From Chitinophaga pinensis (GTDB lineage: Bacteria > Bacteroidota > Bacteroidia > Chitinophagales > Chitinophagaceae), in the NCBI GenBank assembly GCA_945862385.1, contig CAMAXV010000002.1, forward strand, positions 186,001 to 250,000: 64,000 nucleotides of DNA, written 5' to 3'. A program made the translations under genes and the position numbers. Positions 34,121 through 43,472 of this stretch are shown here, piece by piece. Under the pieces are notes generated by a model. That model was given only the letters and a program-made list of their open reading frames with translations, was not told the DNA's origin and did no database searches. Each line of letters starts with the position of its first letter. The first letter of the stretch is position 1.

Positions 34121-35065
34121 TTATTGCTGCGCAGCCATAGCTGCGAGTATCTCTTTTTCAGAAATAGCCGGCTGTTCTATCTTATCCATTTTAACTTCAG
34201 TTGTTTCCTCAAAGACATGACCATCTTCATAACCAACTGAAACATAAACAAATAAATGTTGCCTGGTGGCTCCCTTGAATGTACCTTTTACAGGAGTACA
34301 ATCCTTAAAGTTGCGACCAACAGCAAGTTTTACATGCGTCTCTCCTACCCAGGTGTTATTGGTTGGATCAATGCCGCACCATCCCTTTTGGGGTATATAG
34401 GCCTCCACCCAGGCATGGGTTGCACCTTCTCCACGCATACCATTTTTATTGGGACAAATATACCCACTTACGTAGCGGCAGGGTATGCCGGCTGTGCGGA
34501 GTAACTGCAGCAGCACATGAGCAAAATCCTGACAAACACCTTCCCGCAGTTTCATGATTTCATCAACCGTTGTCTCAATGTTTGTGATCCCTTTTTTGTA
34601 GGTAAAATTGTCAAAAATATACCTGCTGCAGGATTCCACCAATTGCCCAATGTTGCGGGTATCATCATTAATATCGCTGCAGATTTTAATGATTTCATGC
34701 TGACAAACAATCTGTTCTGCATTGGAAAGCTCCAGTAATAAAAGAGATTTTTGTATTTCTGTATGCAGGTCAGTAAAACTGCCCACATTATTTGTGATAT
34801 CTGAATCCGGTGCAACTGTGCTAACCAACAACCTACTCTCCACCTTTAGCTCCTGATGCCCTTCCAGCACATTAAAAAACCCTGTTCGGTTACCCCAGTA
34901 ATCCTGATAAATCTGGATCTCGGGATTACCGGTTATAATCAGCTCATGCTGAAGTACTTCCTGGTCTGATCCCGGAATTGGGTAGATCCGCAATTCATTC
35001 ACACTTTCTGAAACCGGAGACTCGTAAAGATATCTTGTAATATGCTGAATCCTGAACAGGGCCAT
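34121..35065 (-). CDS. Transglutaminase-like protein of the ATP-grasp/alpha-E operon
   Basis: 314 aa. The N-terminal beta-sandwich (FRIQHITRYLYESPVSES) is the bacterial transglutaminase-like N domain. The papain-like core follows with GVCQDFAH (Cys178), ATHAWVEAY (His217) and IDPTNN (Asp233) as catalytic triad. No signal peptide. This family is regularly found with the alpha-E and ATP-grasp proteins encoded immediately upstream (9-base gap) and probably hydrolyses or transfers amide bonds formed by the ATP-grasp enzyme. It is the last gene of the operon. Confidence 0.9.
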   Translation of the reverse strand: MALFRIQHITRYLYESPVSESVNELRIYPIPGSDQEVLQHELIITGNPEIQIYQDYWGNRTGFFNVLEGHQELKVESRLLVSTVAPDSDITNNVGSFTDLHTEIQKSLLLLELSNAEQIVCQHEIIKICSDINDDTRNIGQLVESCSRYIFDNFTYKKGITNIETTVDEIMKLREGVCQDFAHVLLQLLRTAGIPCRYVSGYICPNKNGMRGEGATHAWVEAYIPQKGWCGIDPTNNTWVGETHVKLAVGRNFKDCTPVKGTFKGATRQHLFVYVSVGYEDGHVFEETTEVKMDKIEQPAISEKEILAAMAAQQ

Positions 35066-35074
35066 GCTACACGT

Positions 35075-36016
35075 TTATGCGTATGAAAAGAAGGAGTGAG
35101 ACAATTGATTATGAAAAGTATTGATATTATTCTGTGTGATGTCAAGAAATCCACGCAATGTTTGATCTTGCAATGCGTTTTGGTCAGCGTACTGAACATG
35201 ACTGAGCAGCCTTCCAAATAACCGCATCATCTCAGTTCTTCCGGCAGGTTGATTTTGCTCCACCAATTCTTCCAGGTGTCTTTTAATCCGTTCAAGACTG
35301 TACATGACCGAATGCGGAAACTGACGGTTAAATATCACCTGATCAAGCACATTCTTATCAGTATCACTGCTTCGGTAATTCTTGAGGTGCAGCTCATACC
35401 CTGAAAGTGTAAACAACAAACTGCGCCAGAAAAGAATATCTCTTTCCTGCTGTTTGGCTGATCCAATACCGTTAAAATGTATGCCAGTAATAGATAAAGT
35501 AAGCTGACACCGCTCAATGTATTTACCCAGGTTCATAAAACCCCATGCCATTCCCCTGGGCATAGTGCTGTCTGTAATCCCTGTGTACAGCAGACAGTTG
35601 GTAAGCAGCGTCTCCATGGTCACCAGCTGCTCACTAGACAAAAGCCGACTTGTGGTTTTGGGATTATTAATAAGGTGGTAAAGTTGATTGACCTGTTCCC
35701 ACATTTCCTTGGTTATGTGATCCTGCATCCCTCTGGCATTTTCCCGGGCTTTATTCAGTATCGATTTCAGTGAATTGTTGTTCTCAGCATCCAGCAAAAG
35801 GTATTCAATAACCTGGTTAGGATTGGCTGTCAACTCGCTGCTACGCTCGGGAGATATCCCGGAAAAGACACGTATGACAGGCTCCCAGCTGTTTATACCA
35901 GATGATCCTTTATCCAGAGATAACACATAACTGGTCATTAACATCCTCAACAGACCTTCAGATCTCTCGAGGTACCTGTTCATCCAGAACATGGAATCTG
36001 CAATCCTACTCAGCAT
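35075..36016 (-). CDS. Alpha-E (DUF403) domain protein
   Basis: 313 aa, almost all alpha-helical. The start MLSRIADSMFWMNRYLERSEG is the usual opening of alpha-E proteins. Their biochemical role is not established; they always accompany the circularly permuted ATP-grasp and transglutaminase-like proteins and are thought to help a peptide-ligation system. The start codon lies inside the end of the ATP-grasp gene (11-base overlap), so translation is coupled. Confidence 0.9.
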   Translation of the reverse strand: MLSRIADSMFWMNRYLERSEGLLRMLMTSYVLSLDKGSSGINSWEPVIRVFSGISPERSSELTANPNQVIEYLLLDAENNNSLKSILNKARENARGMQDHITKEMWEQVNQLYHLINNPKTTSRLLSSEQLVTMETLLTNCLLYTGITDSTMPRGMAWGFMNLGKYIERCQLTLSITGIHFNGIGSAKQQERDILFWRSLLFTLSGYELHLKNYRSSDTDKNVLDQVIFNRQFPHSVMYSLERIKRHLEELVEQNQPAGRTEMMRLFGRLLSHVQYADQNALQDQTLRGFLDITQNNINTFHNQLSHSFFSYA

Positions 36017-37484
36017 CGTTCAAATTTTGTTTGAAGGAATCCGTATCAATAACCCAGGTGTCTTTGCTTCCCCCACCCTGAGAGGAATTTACCACAAGGG
36101 AACCTTCTCTGAGCGCCACCCTTGTTAAACCTCCGGGAACAATATCAATTCCTGATGGTCCGCATAATGCATATGGCCTGAGGTCAACATGCCTTGCCTG
36201 AAGGCTGCCGTCAATAAAACACGGAACCGTAGAAAGTTTGATGATGGGTTGGGCAATGAATTCCCTTGGAGATTCCTCCACCCTGGCTCTAAAAAGCTTA
36301 ACCTCCTCGTCTGTGGCCTTATTACCCATCAGCATACCATAACCACCAGACTGGTTGGTTCCTTTCAGTACCATCTGATTGATTTTGCTGAAGACATACT
36401 CTCGTTCATCGGCATTGCTCATCTGGTAAGTGGGGACATTCGGAAGGATCGGTTCTTCATTCAGGTAATACCTGATCATATCAGGAACGTAAGCATATAC
36501 AGCCTTGTCGTCTGCAACACCATTTCCAATCGCATTAACTATGGCCACATTACCCTTTCTGTATGCTGCTACCAGTCCGGGTACACCCAACACACTATCC
36601 GGTTTGAAATTTAACGGATCCAGAAACTCATCATCCACTCTCCGGTAAATAACATCTACCTGTGTGAGTCCGCGTGTTGTTTTCATATAGACCTTGCTGT
36701 TATTCACTACAAGATCTGTTCCTTCTACCAGTGGAATACCCATCTGCCTAGCCAAAAATGTATGCTCATAATACGCTGAATTGAATACACCGGGTGTGAG
36801 GATTACTGCAACAGGATTGCTAACCGATCTTGGAGAAAGTGCAAGCAAATTACTGTGCAGGATGAGCGGATAATTGTTAACCATCCTGACTTTATTCTCA
36901 GAAACCTGATCTGGAAACAGACGCTTCGTAACCTCCCGGTTTTCGAGCATATAAGACACACCCGAGGGCGTTCGCAGGTTGTCTTCCAGGATATAAAACT
37001 GTCCCTCGTCTCCCCGGATCAGGTCAATCCCTGAGATATGTACATAAATCCTGTGTGATACATCAATACCGGCAACTTCACGGGTGTAATGTGGACAGGA
37101 AGCAATGAGCGCATGAGGAATTATCCCGTCGTGCAGAATTTGCTGTTCGTGGTAAATATCATGCAGAAACATGTTGAGCGCCTTGAGACGCTGTTTGATT
37201 CCGCGTTCAATATGATCCCATTCTGAGGAAGTGATTATCCTGGGGATGACATCAAAAGGAAAAATCCTTTCAATACCGGCATCATCACTGTAAACGGTAA
37301 AGGTGATGCCCTGATTCATAAAGAGCTCACCTGCATGCATGTGTTTCTGCTTTAGTTCATCTGATTTCAGATGAGACAAAGACATCATCAGCTTACTGTA
37401 AGGCTCCCTAACTGAATTGTCCCCAAGCATCTCATCCCATGCGCCAGAGCGCAGGTAGTCCGTGAGCATTGCCTGGATGGTCAT
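36006..37484 (-). CDS. Circularly permuted ATP-grasp ligase (CP_ATPgrasp type)
   Basis: 492 aa. Family strings include NQGITFTVYSD, FPFDVIPRIITSSEWDHIERG, LEDNLRTPSGVSYMLENRE, RRVDDEFLDPLNF, NAIGNGVADDKAVYAY, KGTNQSGGYGMLMG and RHVDLRPYALCG. Together they define the circularly permuted ATP-grasp superfamily (DUF404/407), predicted to form amide bonds in a peptide or metabolite. It leads a tight three-gene operon with alpha-E and transglutaminase proteins. The substrate and product are unknown. Confidence 0.92.
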   Translation of the reverse strand: MTIQAMLTDYLRSGAWDEMLGDNSVREPYSKLMMSLSHLKSDELKQKHMHAGELFMNQGITFTVYSDDAGIERIFPFDVIPRIITSSEWDHIERGIKQRLKALNMFLHDIYHEQQILHDGIIPHALIASCPHYTREVAGIDVSHRIYVHISGIDLIRGDEGQFYILEDNLRTPSGVSYMLENREVTKRLFPDQVSENKVRMVNNYPLILHSNLLALSPRSVSNPVAVILTPGVFNSAYYEHTFLARQMGIPLVEGTDLVVNNSKVYMKTTRGLTQVDVIYRRVDDEFLDPLNFKPDSVLGVPGLVAAYRKGNVAIVNAIGNGVADDKAVYAYVPDMIRYYLNEEPILPNVPTYQMSNADEREYVFSKINQMVLKGTNQSGGYGMLMGNKATDEEVKLFRARVEESPREFIAQPIIKLSTVPCFIDGSLQARHVDLRPYALCGPSGIDIVPGGLTRVALREGSLVVNSSQGGGSKDTWVIDTDSFKQNLNDAE

Positions 37485-37655
37485 AGTTCTGTTTTAAATG
37501 ACAAATGGCTGCATTAACCCCTATTGAGGAAATAGCAACCATTGTAATGAAGATACTGAAAAAAATTGAGAAAACCATAGCATCGCCTAACTTGAAACGG
37601 ACTTCCAATACTAAATTTTCAAAGTATTGCTTAATAGTTTCAAAATGCTGATTTA

Positions 37656-38897
37656 TCAATTTGATTTCAAATACTTCTCCATTTCCAGAAACAAACTGAT
37701 CAATGGACCTATTGTCTTCAGGTCGTCTGAACGCTGGGGTTCATTGACATAATAGGTATAGGTCCCCGGCCTGTACGGAATTCCGCCAAGTCCTGCACCA
37801 CTGCAAGAATGGTGAATATGGGGCAGTCCCTTTTCATCAACGGTGATGAATGTTTTGAGCAGTCCTTTATACGCCTTTTCCAATGCCGGTTTCAGGACAT
37901 CGGGCAACAATCCTTTGTTCAATCCTTTTGCCATGGCATAAGTAAACATTGTTGATCCGGATGCTTCCAGATAGTTTCCCGGCTGATCTCCCTTGTTGGG
38001 AATCTGATACCATACCCCCGATTCGGGATCCTGATACCGAGCTACAGCCTGCAACATATCACTTAAAATCCGGATGAGTTCCCCACGCTGGGGATGCTTC
38101 TCCGGAAAAAGATCAAGGATATCCACCAGGGCCATAGCATACCACCCCATGGCTCGGTTCCAGACTTCTGGTGAACGACCGCTAACTGGATCAGCCCATC
38201 CCTGTTTTTTACTCTCGTCCCAGCCATGGTATAGCAATCCCGTCTTGGGATCTTTCATGTGTTTCTCCATCCAGATCAGCTGATTGGCGATATCTGAGAA
38301 AACATCCTTTTGAAATGTATGGGCGTAGGAGGCATAAAAATAATCCAGCATATACGCGCCATCCAGCCACATCTGATAGGGATATTTGTACTTGTGCCAG
38401 AAACCGCCTTCTTTGGTGCGGGGCTGCCATTGTATCTGTTCCCACAAATGGTCCATGGCTTTCCTATACTTAATAGCTTCCGTTTTTTTGTACAGTTCAA
38501 GCAGGATCAGTCCGCCGGTTACCTGATCAGAATTATATTCCAGTGGCTGATAAGTGCGGATACTGCCATCCTCGCCAATAAAATGATCGATAATTTTCCT
38601 TGTATAGTTGAAAAGTGACTGGTCGCCTGTTCTCTCCAGTAAACGCAGGATCCCTTTCAGTGCTACAGCTTCTTCATAATTCCATACTGCGGTGCGTTTG
38701 GAAGGATCATTACCTTCCTTGTCCTGCATCATGTGCTGGACGAACTTCTTTACCACAATGGAATCAGGGTAGGTGCGCATTATCATGGTGGCAAAACCGC
38801 TTGCCCAGTCTAATTCACGCTGAGGTATATTTCCCTGAGCAAACAAATTTTCTGTTGAAATGAAACCAACTAGCAATATGATGATCCATCTTTTCAT
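37656..38897 (-). CDS. Glycoside hydrolase family 88/105, unsaturated uronyl hydrolase
   Basis: 413 aa with a signal peptide (MKRWIIILLVGFISTENLFAQ). The (alpha/alpha)6 barrel carries YPYQMWLDGAYMLDYFYA, with the catalytic Asp of YteR/YesR-type enzymes, WNRAMGWYAMALVDIL, YLEASGSTMFTYAMAKG and a C-terminal glycine-rich sugar-binding stretch. These enzymes hydrate the unsaturated uronyl end left by polysaccharide lyases, typically from rhamnogalacturonan. It would cooperate with lyases such as the alginate-lyase-family protein in this window. Confidence 0.9.
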   Translation of the reverse strand: MKRWIIILLVGFISTENLFAQGNIPQRELDWASGFATMIMRTYPDSIVVKKFVQHMMQDKEGNDPSKRTAVWNYEEAVALKGILRLLERTGDQSLFNYTRKIIDHFIGEDGSIRTYQPLEYNSDQVTGGLILLELYKKTEAIKYRKAMDHLWEQIQWQPRTKEGGFWHKYKYPYQMWLDGAYMLDYFYASYAHTFQKDVFSDIANQLIWMEKHMKDPKTGLLYHGWDESKKQGWADPVSGRSPEVWNRAMGWYAMALVDILDLFPEKHPQRGELIRILSDMLQAVARYQDPESGVWYQIPNKGDQPGNYLEASGSTMFTYAMAKGLNKGLLPDVLKPALEKAYKGLLKTFITVDEKGLPHIHHSCSGAGLGGIPYRPGTYTYYVNEPQRSDDLKTIGPLISLFLEMEKYLKSN

Positions 38898-38955
38898 AGT
38901 CTCAAATTAGCAAAAAGAATTTCAAAGAATTAATATTCCTGGTTGATTGTATCGC

Positions 38956-38963
38956 TATTTTTG
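38956..38963 (+). promoter_or_regulatory. -7 box of the DUF4239-like gene
   Basis: TATTTTTG, exact TAnnTTTG match, 20 bases before the ATG at 38984. No clear -33 box. Confidence 0.4.
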
Positions 38964-38983
38964 GGAATAATAAAATAACTGCA

Positions 38984-39730
38984 ATGGTAACGTTGAAACT
39001 CTTATCTGCACTGCTTCCAATTTTAATGGGCTTTGGTGTGATTTTCGGCATGCAAAAGTACAGTGAATGGAAACATAGTCCGAGAGGTGTTTCACCTTCC
39101 TATTTTGCCTCTGTGGCCTTACTCTTTGCACTTTTTCTGAGTCTTATTTTTTCTGAAGTCTGGAACAAAGTATCCAAAACAAATGCATTGATGACTGAGC
39201 AGGCAAATTCCATGCGTGCATTGCTTAGGATGACAGAACCACTTGGCCCTGATTCAATCAGGGTTGCCAATGCCGTAAAAAACTACATTCAAAAACTGAA
39301 GGAACAGGAAGTCAACGACGACATGCTGGGCGGAAGCGGATATACCAATTACAAGGTTCAGTCCTTTTCAAAAAAAACATTTCAGGAGTATTATTTGATT
39401 GCTGCAGACAACAATTACTTTGCCGGACATAACGGAATGCAGCAGGCATTTTATACCGAACTTGAAAACATACGGCAATCCTGGTTTGAACGACGTGAAT
39501 TGCGAAAACAGCATATACCTTTAACTAAAATTGCTGTGCTATTCATCTTCGGACTGTTCACCCAGATTGCCATTGCCTTTTCTCATATAGGTAACAAGAA
39601 TGCTTTGCGGGCAACAACCATTTTATTCAGTCTGGCTTTTGCATCTGCTGTTGCCTTACTGGCTTATATAGATAACCCACATCAGACCTCCTATCTGGTT
39701 CAGATTGATGTATTGAGCGATATCAGGTAA
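38984..39730 (+). CDS. DUF4239/bestrophin-like membrane protein
   Basis: 248 aa. Membrane segments are at the N-terminus (LLPILMGFGVIFG), ~45-65 (VALLFALFLSLIFSEVW) and two at the C-terminus (IAVLFIFGLFTQIAIAF and LFSLAFASAVALLAYID). They enclose a soluble helical loop with the string EQANSMRALLRM. This layout is that of DUF4239 proteins, which are distantly related to bestrophin channels. No function is known. It stands alone between two minus-strand genes. Confidence 0.7.
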   Translation: MVTLKLLSALLPILMGFGVIFGMQKYSEWKHSPRGVSPSYFASVALLFALFLSLIFSEVWNKVSKTNALMTEQANSMRALLRMTEPLGPDSIRVANAVKNYIQKLKEQEVNDDMLGGSGYTNYKVQSFSKKTFQEYYLIAADNNYFAGHNGMQQAFYTELENIRQSWFERRELRKQHIPLTKIAVLFIFGLFTQIAIAFSHIGNKNALRATTILFSLAFASAVALLAYIDNPHQTSYLVQIDVLSDIR

Positions 39731-39742
39731 CTGTATCAGCCA

Positions 39743-41581
39743 TCAATGCTTAATCAGGCGTTTGACAGTTGATTTTCCAGACATATCCAGAAACCGCATG
39801 ATGTAAACACCCTTGGGTAGTTTTTCAACATTAATGAACTGTGGATAGCCCGGCATTATTTTTGCCCGGTAGAAAATCCTGCCAAACTGATCCAGGAACT
39901 CCAGGTCACTGTTTTCTTTAACCTCTACCTGAACCTGATTGACTGCAGGATTTGGCCAGATGCGTATTGTCTCACCAATAGAAAATTCTACAAATTTTAC
40001 TGCCGATAAACCAAACTGTCCACTTAGATCTACCTGTTTAATTCTAAAATAAACCAATCCACTGAAAGGCTGTAGGGAACTGTATGTATACCGACGAGCA
40101 CCACTGCCACCTTCATGAATGTCTATCTGTCCGAGTTTTCGCCACTGCATGCCGTTGGTACTGCTTTCTATTTCATATGCTAGGGTATTTACTTCATCAG
40201 CAACCTGCCAGTCCAGTTTCAATTGCCCCTTTGAATCCTTTCCAGCATTAAAACCCAGCCAGCGGACGGGCAGCAGGCAAATCTCACTCATATCAAAAAC
40301 CGCTATGGGTGAGGTGAAAGAACCTTCACGAATGGCTACATTGAACATCCTTGCTCCAAAAGTAGGTGTGAGGGATGTATTCTGATAATAAAGGGAATCA
40401 AGTAACATTTCAGCCTGAGCTGTGGTCATGATGCCCGATAATTTTCGCAAAATAATGGTATTGACATTGGTTGCAGTTGACCTGACAGCAATATAATTTA
40501 CTCCACCAATCGTAAAGTTCTTGTTGATCACAGCACCGGTAAAACCCAGTCTTATGCTATCTGATGCAGCACTGGCAGTGCCTTTAGGGAACAGCACCTC
40601 GCTGTTACTATTCTGAATCATTGCCGGATCATAAGTGATGATGATTTCATCAATAGCTCCTGATGAACTGGTTATGTTGTCATTGCCAGGACCATTGGTA
40701 AACCTTTTACTGCCTGAACAGGCTCCATTTACGTTACCAAAACCAGGAGTTTGTGTATTGAGGTCTAAACCCGGAGTGGTATAGATAATCACATTTGAAA
40801 AGACATAGTTGGAAAAGTCAAGAAAGAAATAAGCAGGACCAGAACCTTCAGCACCAACCATGATTTCAAAATCACTGACCATCGAATATTCTACCCTAAC
40901 CCTGTTTTTCGGATCTGTAACTGTAGCGATGTTGGTTGACCTCGTAGACCTGAACCTGGTAAGACCTGTTGCAGGATTAAAAAACTGGGCTACATTGGTT
41001 GTAGCACCTAAAGCGACTGCTGCAAATCCGCCAAACTCATTGTATTGGTTGGAAGAAGCTCCGCCGTTACCATCTATATCATAAGTATTCAGGCGTACAT
41101 TTTGTAAGACCACCTTTGTTCCGGTATGCGTGGTATTGTTATAGCTGCCACCCAGTATAAATTCAAATTTAAATTTAACATTGCCTCCCCCATTGTTGAA
41201 AGTGACTGTAGGAGCAAAGAATCGATCCAGATTGGCTGTCATGCTTCCCCCGGTTGCCACATTGGATGCGTAATCAAACGGTATTGTTCCTGCAGCAGAT
41301 CCTGCGGGCAGGGCGAAACTACCATTGGTTATGCTAACAGTCCGAATGATACAATCAATAGGCTGTCCACCAATTGTTATTACGTTGGTATACAAAGTAA
41401 CATTTCCTGCAGCTGAACCGTTGGTTCCAACTTTATGGATTTTATTGGCGGCAGTAAACTGGAAGGTGCCGAAACCGACATTGAAAATGGGTTGCGCATG
41501 TAATTGACTTACAGACATCAGGGATAGACTGATTACCCCAATAATAAGGGCCACCAAGGCCTTTGAGGGACTGGTTTTCAT
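39743..41581 (-). CDS. T9SS-exported protein of unknown function
   Basis: 612 aa with a signal peptide (ALVALIIGVISLSLMSVSQLHAQ). The body is rich in Asn, Thr, Ser and Gly with beta-strand patterns, and no enzyme motif is visible. The segment around LLPVRWLGFNAGKDSKGQLKLDW, followed by a fibronectin-III-like stretch, is common before T9SS tails. The end WPNPAVNQVQVEV ... LPKGVYIMRFLDMSGKSTVKRLIKH is a type A sorting domain. It should be secreted or surface bound; an adhesive or structural role is only a guess. Confidence 0.82.
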   Translation of the reverse strand: MKTSPSKALVALIIGVISLSLMSVSQLHAQPIFNVGFGTFQFTAANKIHKVGTNGSAAGNVTLYTNVITIGGQPIDCIIRTVSITNGSFALPAGSAAGTIPFDYASNVATGGSMTANLDRFFAPTVTFNNGGGNVKFKFEFILGGSYNNTTHTGTKVVLQNVRLNTYDIDGNGGASSNQYNEFGGFAAVALGATTNVAQFFNPATGLTRFRSTRSTNIATVTDPKNRVRVEYSMVSDFEIMVGAEGSGPAYFFLDFSNYVFSNVIIYTTPGLDLNTQTPGFGNVNGACSGSKRFTNGPGNDNITSSSGAIDEIIITYDPAMIQNSNSEVLFPKGTASAASDSIRLGFTGAVINKNFTIGGVNYIAVRSTATNVNTIILRKLSGIMTTAQAEMLLDSLYYQNTSLTPTFGARMFNVAIREGSFTSPIAVFDMSEICLLPVRWLGFNAGKDSKGQLKLDWQVADEVNTLAYEIESSTNGMQWRKLGQIDIHEGGSGARRYTYSSLQPFSGLVYFRIKQVDLSGQFGLSAVKFVEFSIGETIRIWPNPAVNQVQVEVKENSDLEFLDQFGRIFYRAKIMPGYPQFINVEKLPKGVYIMRFLDMSGKSTVKRLIKH

Positions 41582-41712
41582 GGTACGACGGATTAGGAGG
41601 GGTGTTAAAGAAAACCTTTAACACATAACTAAAACGTCGGCTTTAAACAGAATATTGTGATTTCATTAGAATTTGGCAGACAATAACCTAAAGAATAGGT
41701 ATTACTACGCAA

Positions 41713-43362
41713 TCACTTTTGCTTTCCTGGACCATAAACGTATTTTCCGTTTACAACCGTATGCAAAACCCTGACATCTTTAATTTTTTCAGGGGCTATT
41801 TGCTGGATATCCTGATCGAGCACAGTGAAATCTGCATAATTACCTGCTTTAAGCACGCCTGTTTTACCATCGAGAAAAGATGCGAAAGCATTTCCTGTGG
41901 TATAAGCCCTGATGGCTTCCTCTACAGTCATCTTTTCAGCGGGATACCATCCATCGGGATTCTTATTATCTCCTGTTCGTCTCGTTACTGCAGCATAGAT
42001 TCCCAGCATGGGATCCACGGGAGCAACGGGCCAGTCTGAACCAAAAGTAATCATAACCTTGTTTTCAAGCATGCTGCGAAATGCATATGTCCCCTTTAAC
42101 CTGTTGGTATCCAATCTTTTATATGCCCAAATACCATCATCTACCAGGTGATAGGGGTGCATGGAAGCTACAACCTGCTGGCGGGCGAAATTACTGATAG
42201 CATTCTTTGTAACATGCTGTGCATGTTCAACGCGGAAACGCCTGTCCCTTTCGCCATTGACTTTTCTGGCTTCATCGTATACCCCCAGGATAAAATCATT
42301 GGCTTTATCGCCGATGGCATGCACTGCCACATGGAGACCAGCTTTATCTGCGCCAAGCACCCATTTGCGCAAATCCGAAGTATCCGTTATGTTCAATCCA
42401 TGTGAATGCGGATCGTCGAGGTAGGGTTGATGAAACCAGGCTGTAGTAGAGCCTAGTGAGCCATCCACATATCCTTTGAGTCCGCCCCAGTGAACCATAT
42501 CATCACCTCTTCCGTTTCTTTGCACGAAGGTGTCGAGTTGTTGCCAGGTAGCCAGCGGAACGAAAGAATACATGCGGAGTTTCATATTGCCGGCTGCTAC
42601 TGCCCTGCGGTAGGTTTCCAAATCTTTCCAACCACCATAAGAACCCATATCATTAACCTGCGTTACCCCCTTTGACAAGGCATGTTCAACCGCTGCCTGC
42701 AGATACTCATCCAATTGTGCAGGTGTGGGATCAGGGATGACTTTAAGGATAAGGTTCATGGCAGCATCCTTGAAGATACCTGTTGGTTCACCATTCGCGT
42801 CCTTCACAAGCACTCCGCCTGCGGGAGAAATAGTTGCGGCTGTGACCCCGGCAAGCTGCATGGCCTTGCTGTTGGCAAAAGCCATATGTCCATCGTAACG
42901 GGTAATAAATAATGGATGATCTCCTGTTACGGAATCAATCCACGCTTTTGATGGCAACTCACCACCCCAGTTTTCATGGTCCCAGCTACCTTCCATAATC
43001 CAGGTATCACCGGGATGAGATGCGCTGAATTCCCTGATTCTTTTGATGAATTCTTCTGGCGTCATGGCGTCTTTCAAATACACACTGGATAATCCGTAAC
43101 CTGCAGAAAGAAAATGGGTATGGTTATCTGTAAAACCCGGATACACCCATTTTCCATCCAGGTCTACTTTATCCTTACCGCTGAATTTTGCTGCATCGTC
43201 TCCCACATAGATAATCTTTCCATCCTTAACAGCCATGACCGTTGCTACCGGATTGCTAACATCTCCTGTCCATATTTGTCCGTTTACATACACACTGTCT
43301 GCCTGATCACCGGAACAAGCACAAAGGAGTACGATGGAAAACAACACGATTAACCTGGTCAT
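41713..43362 (-). CDS. YtcJ-type amidohydrolase, lipoprotein
   Basis: 549 aa from the ATG at 43362, which opens a lipoprotein signal (MTRLIVLFSIVLLCACSG, lipobox Cys). Metal ligands of the amidohydrolase-3 family are visible: TDNHTHFLSAG (HxH), LKGYVDGSLGS (bridging Lys), VAVHAIGDKAND, RVEHAQHV and TFGSDWPV. The family hydrolyses amides such as N-substituted formamides; this exported member probably processes amide compounds outside the cytoplasm. The upstream 26-residue extension in the ORF track is not supported. Confidence 0.9.
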   Translation of the reverse strand: MTRLIVLFSIVLLCACSGDQADSVYVNGQIWTGDVSNPVATVMAVKDGKIIYVGDDAAKFSGKDKVDLDGKWVYPGFTDNHTHFLSAGYGLSSVYLKDAMTPEEFIKRIREFSASHPGDTWIMEGSWDHENWGGELPSKAWIDSVTGDHPLFITRYDGHMAFANSKAMQLAGVTAATISPAGGVLVKDANGEPTGIFKDAAMNLILKVIPDPTPAQLDEYLQAAVEHALSKGVTQVNDMGSYGGWKDLETYRRAVAAGNMKLRMYSFVPLATWQQLDTFVQRNGRGDDMVHWGGLKGYVDGSLGSTTAWFHQPYLDDPHSHGLNITDTSDLRKWVLGADKAGLHVAVHAIGDKANDFILGVYDEARKVNGERDRRFRVEHAQHVTKNAISNFARQQVVASMHPYHLVDDGIWAYKRLDTNRLKGTYAFRSMLENKVMITFGSDWPVAPVDPMLGIYAAVTRRTGDNKNPDGWYPAEKMTVEEAIRAYTTGNAFASFLDGKTGVLKAGNYADFTVLDQDIQQIAPEKIKDVRVLHTVVNGKYVYGPGKQK

Positions 43363-43472
43363 GGTGCAATAATTTTTGTAAAAATAAACGATTTGGGAGC
43401 TAAATACATTATTGTTGAAAGGCAACCCATTGATAAACATGTCTGCAAGGAATAAATAGTAACTTTAAGCTG

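Noticed and set aside
37432-37659. 75-aa minus ORF between the GH88/105 and ATP-grasp genes
   Set aside because: It overlaps the ATP-grasp start in another frame and no family is recognised; a hydrophobic stretch in AT-rich intergenic DNA explains it.
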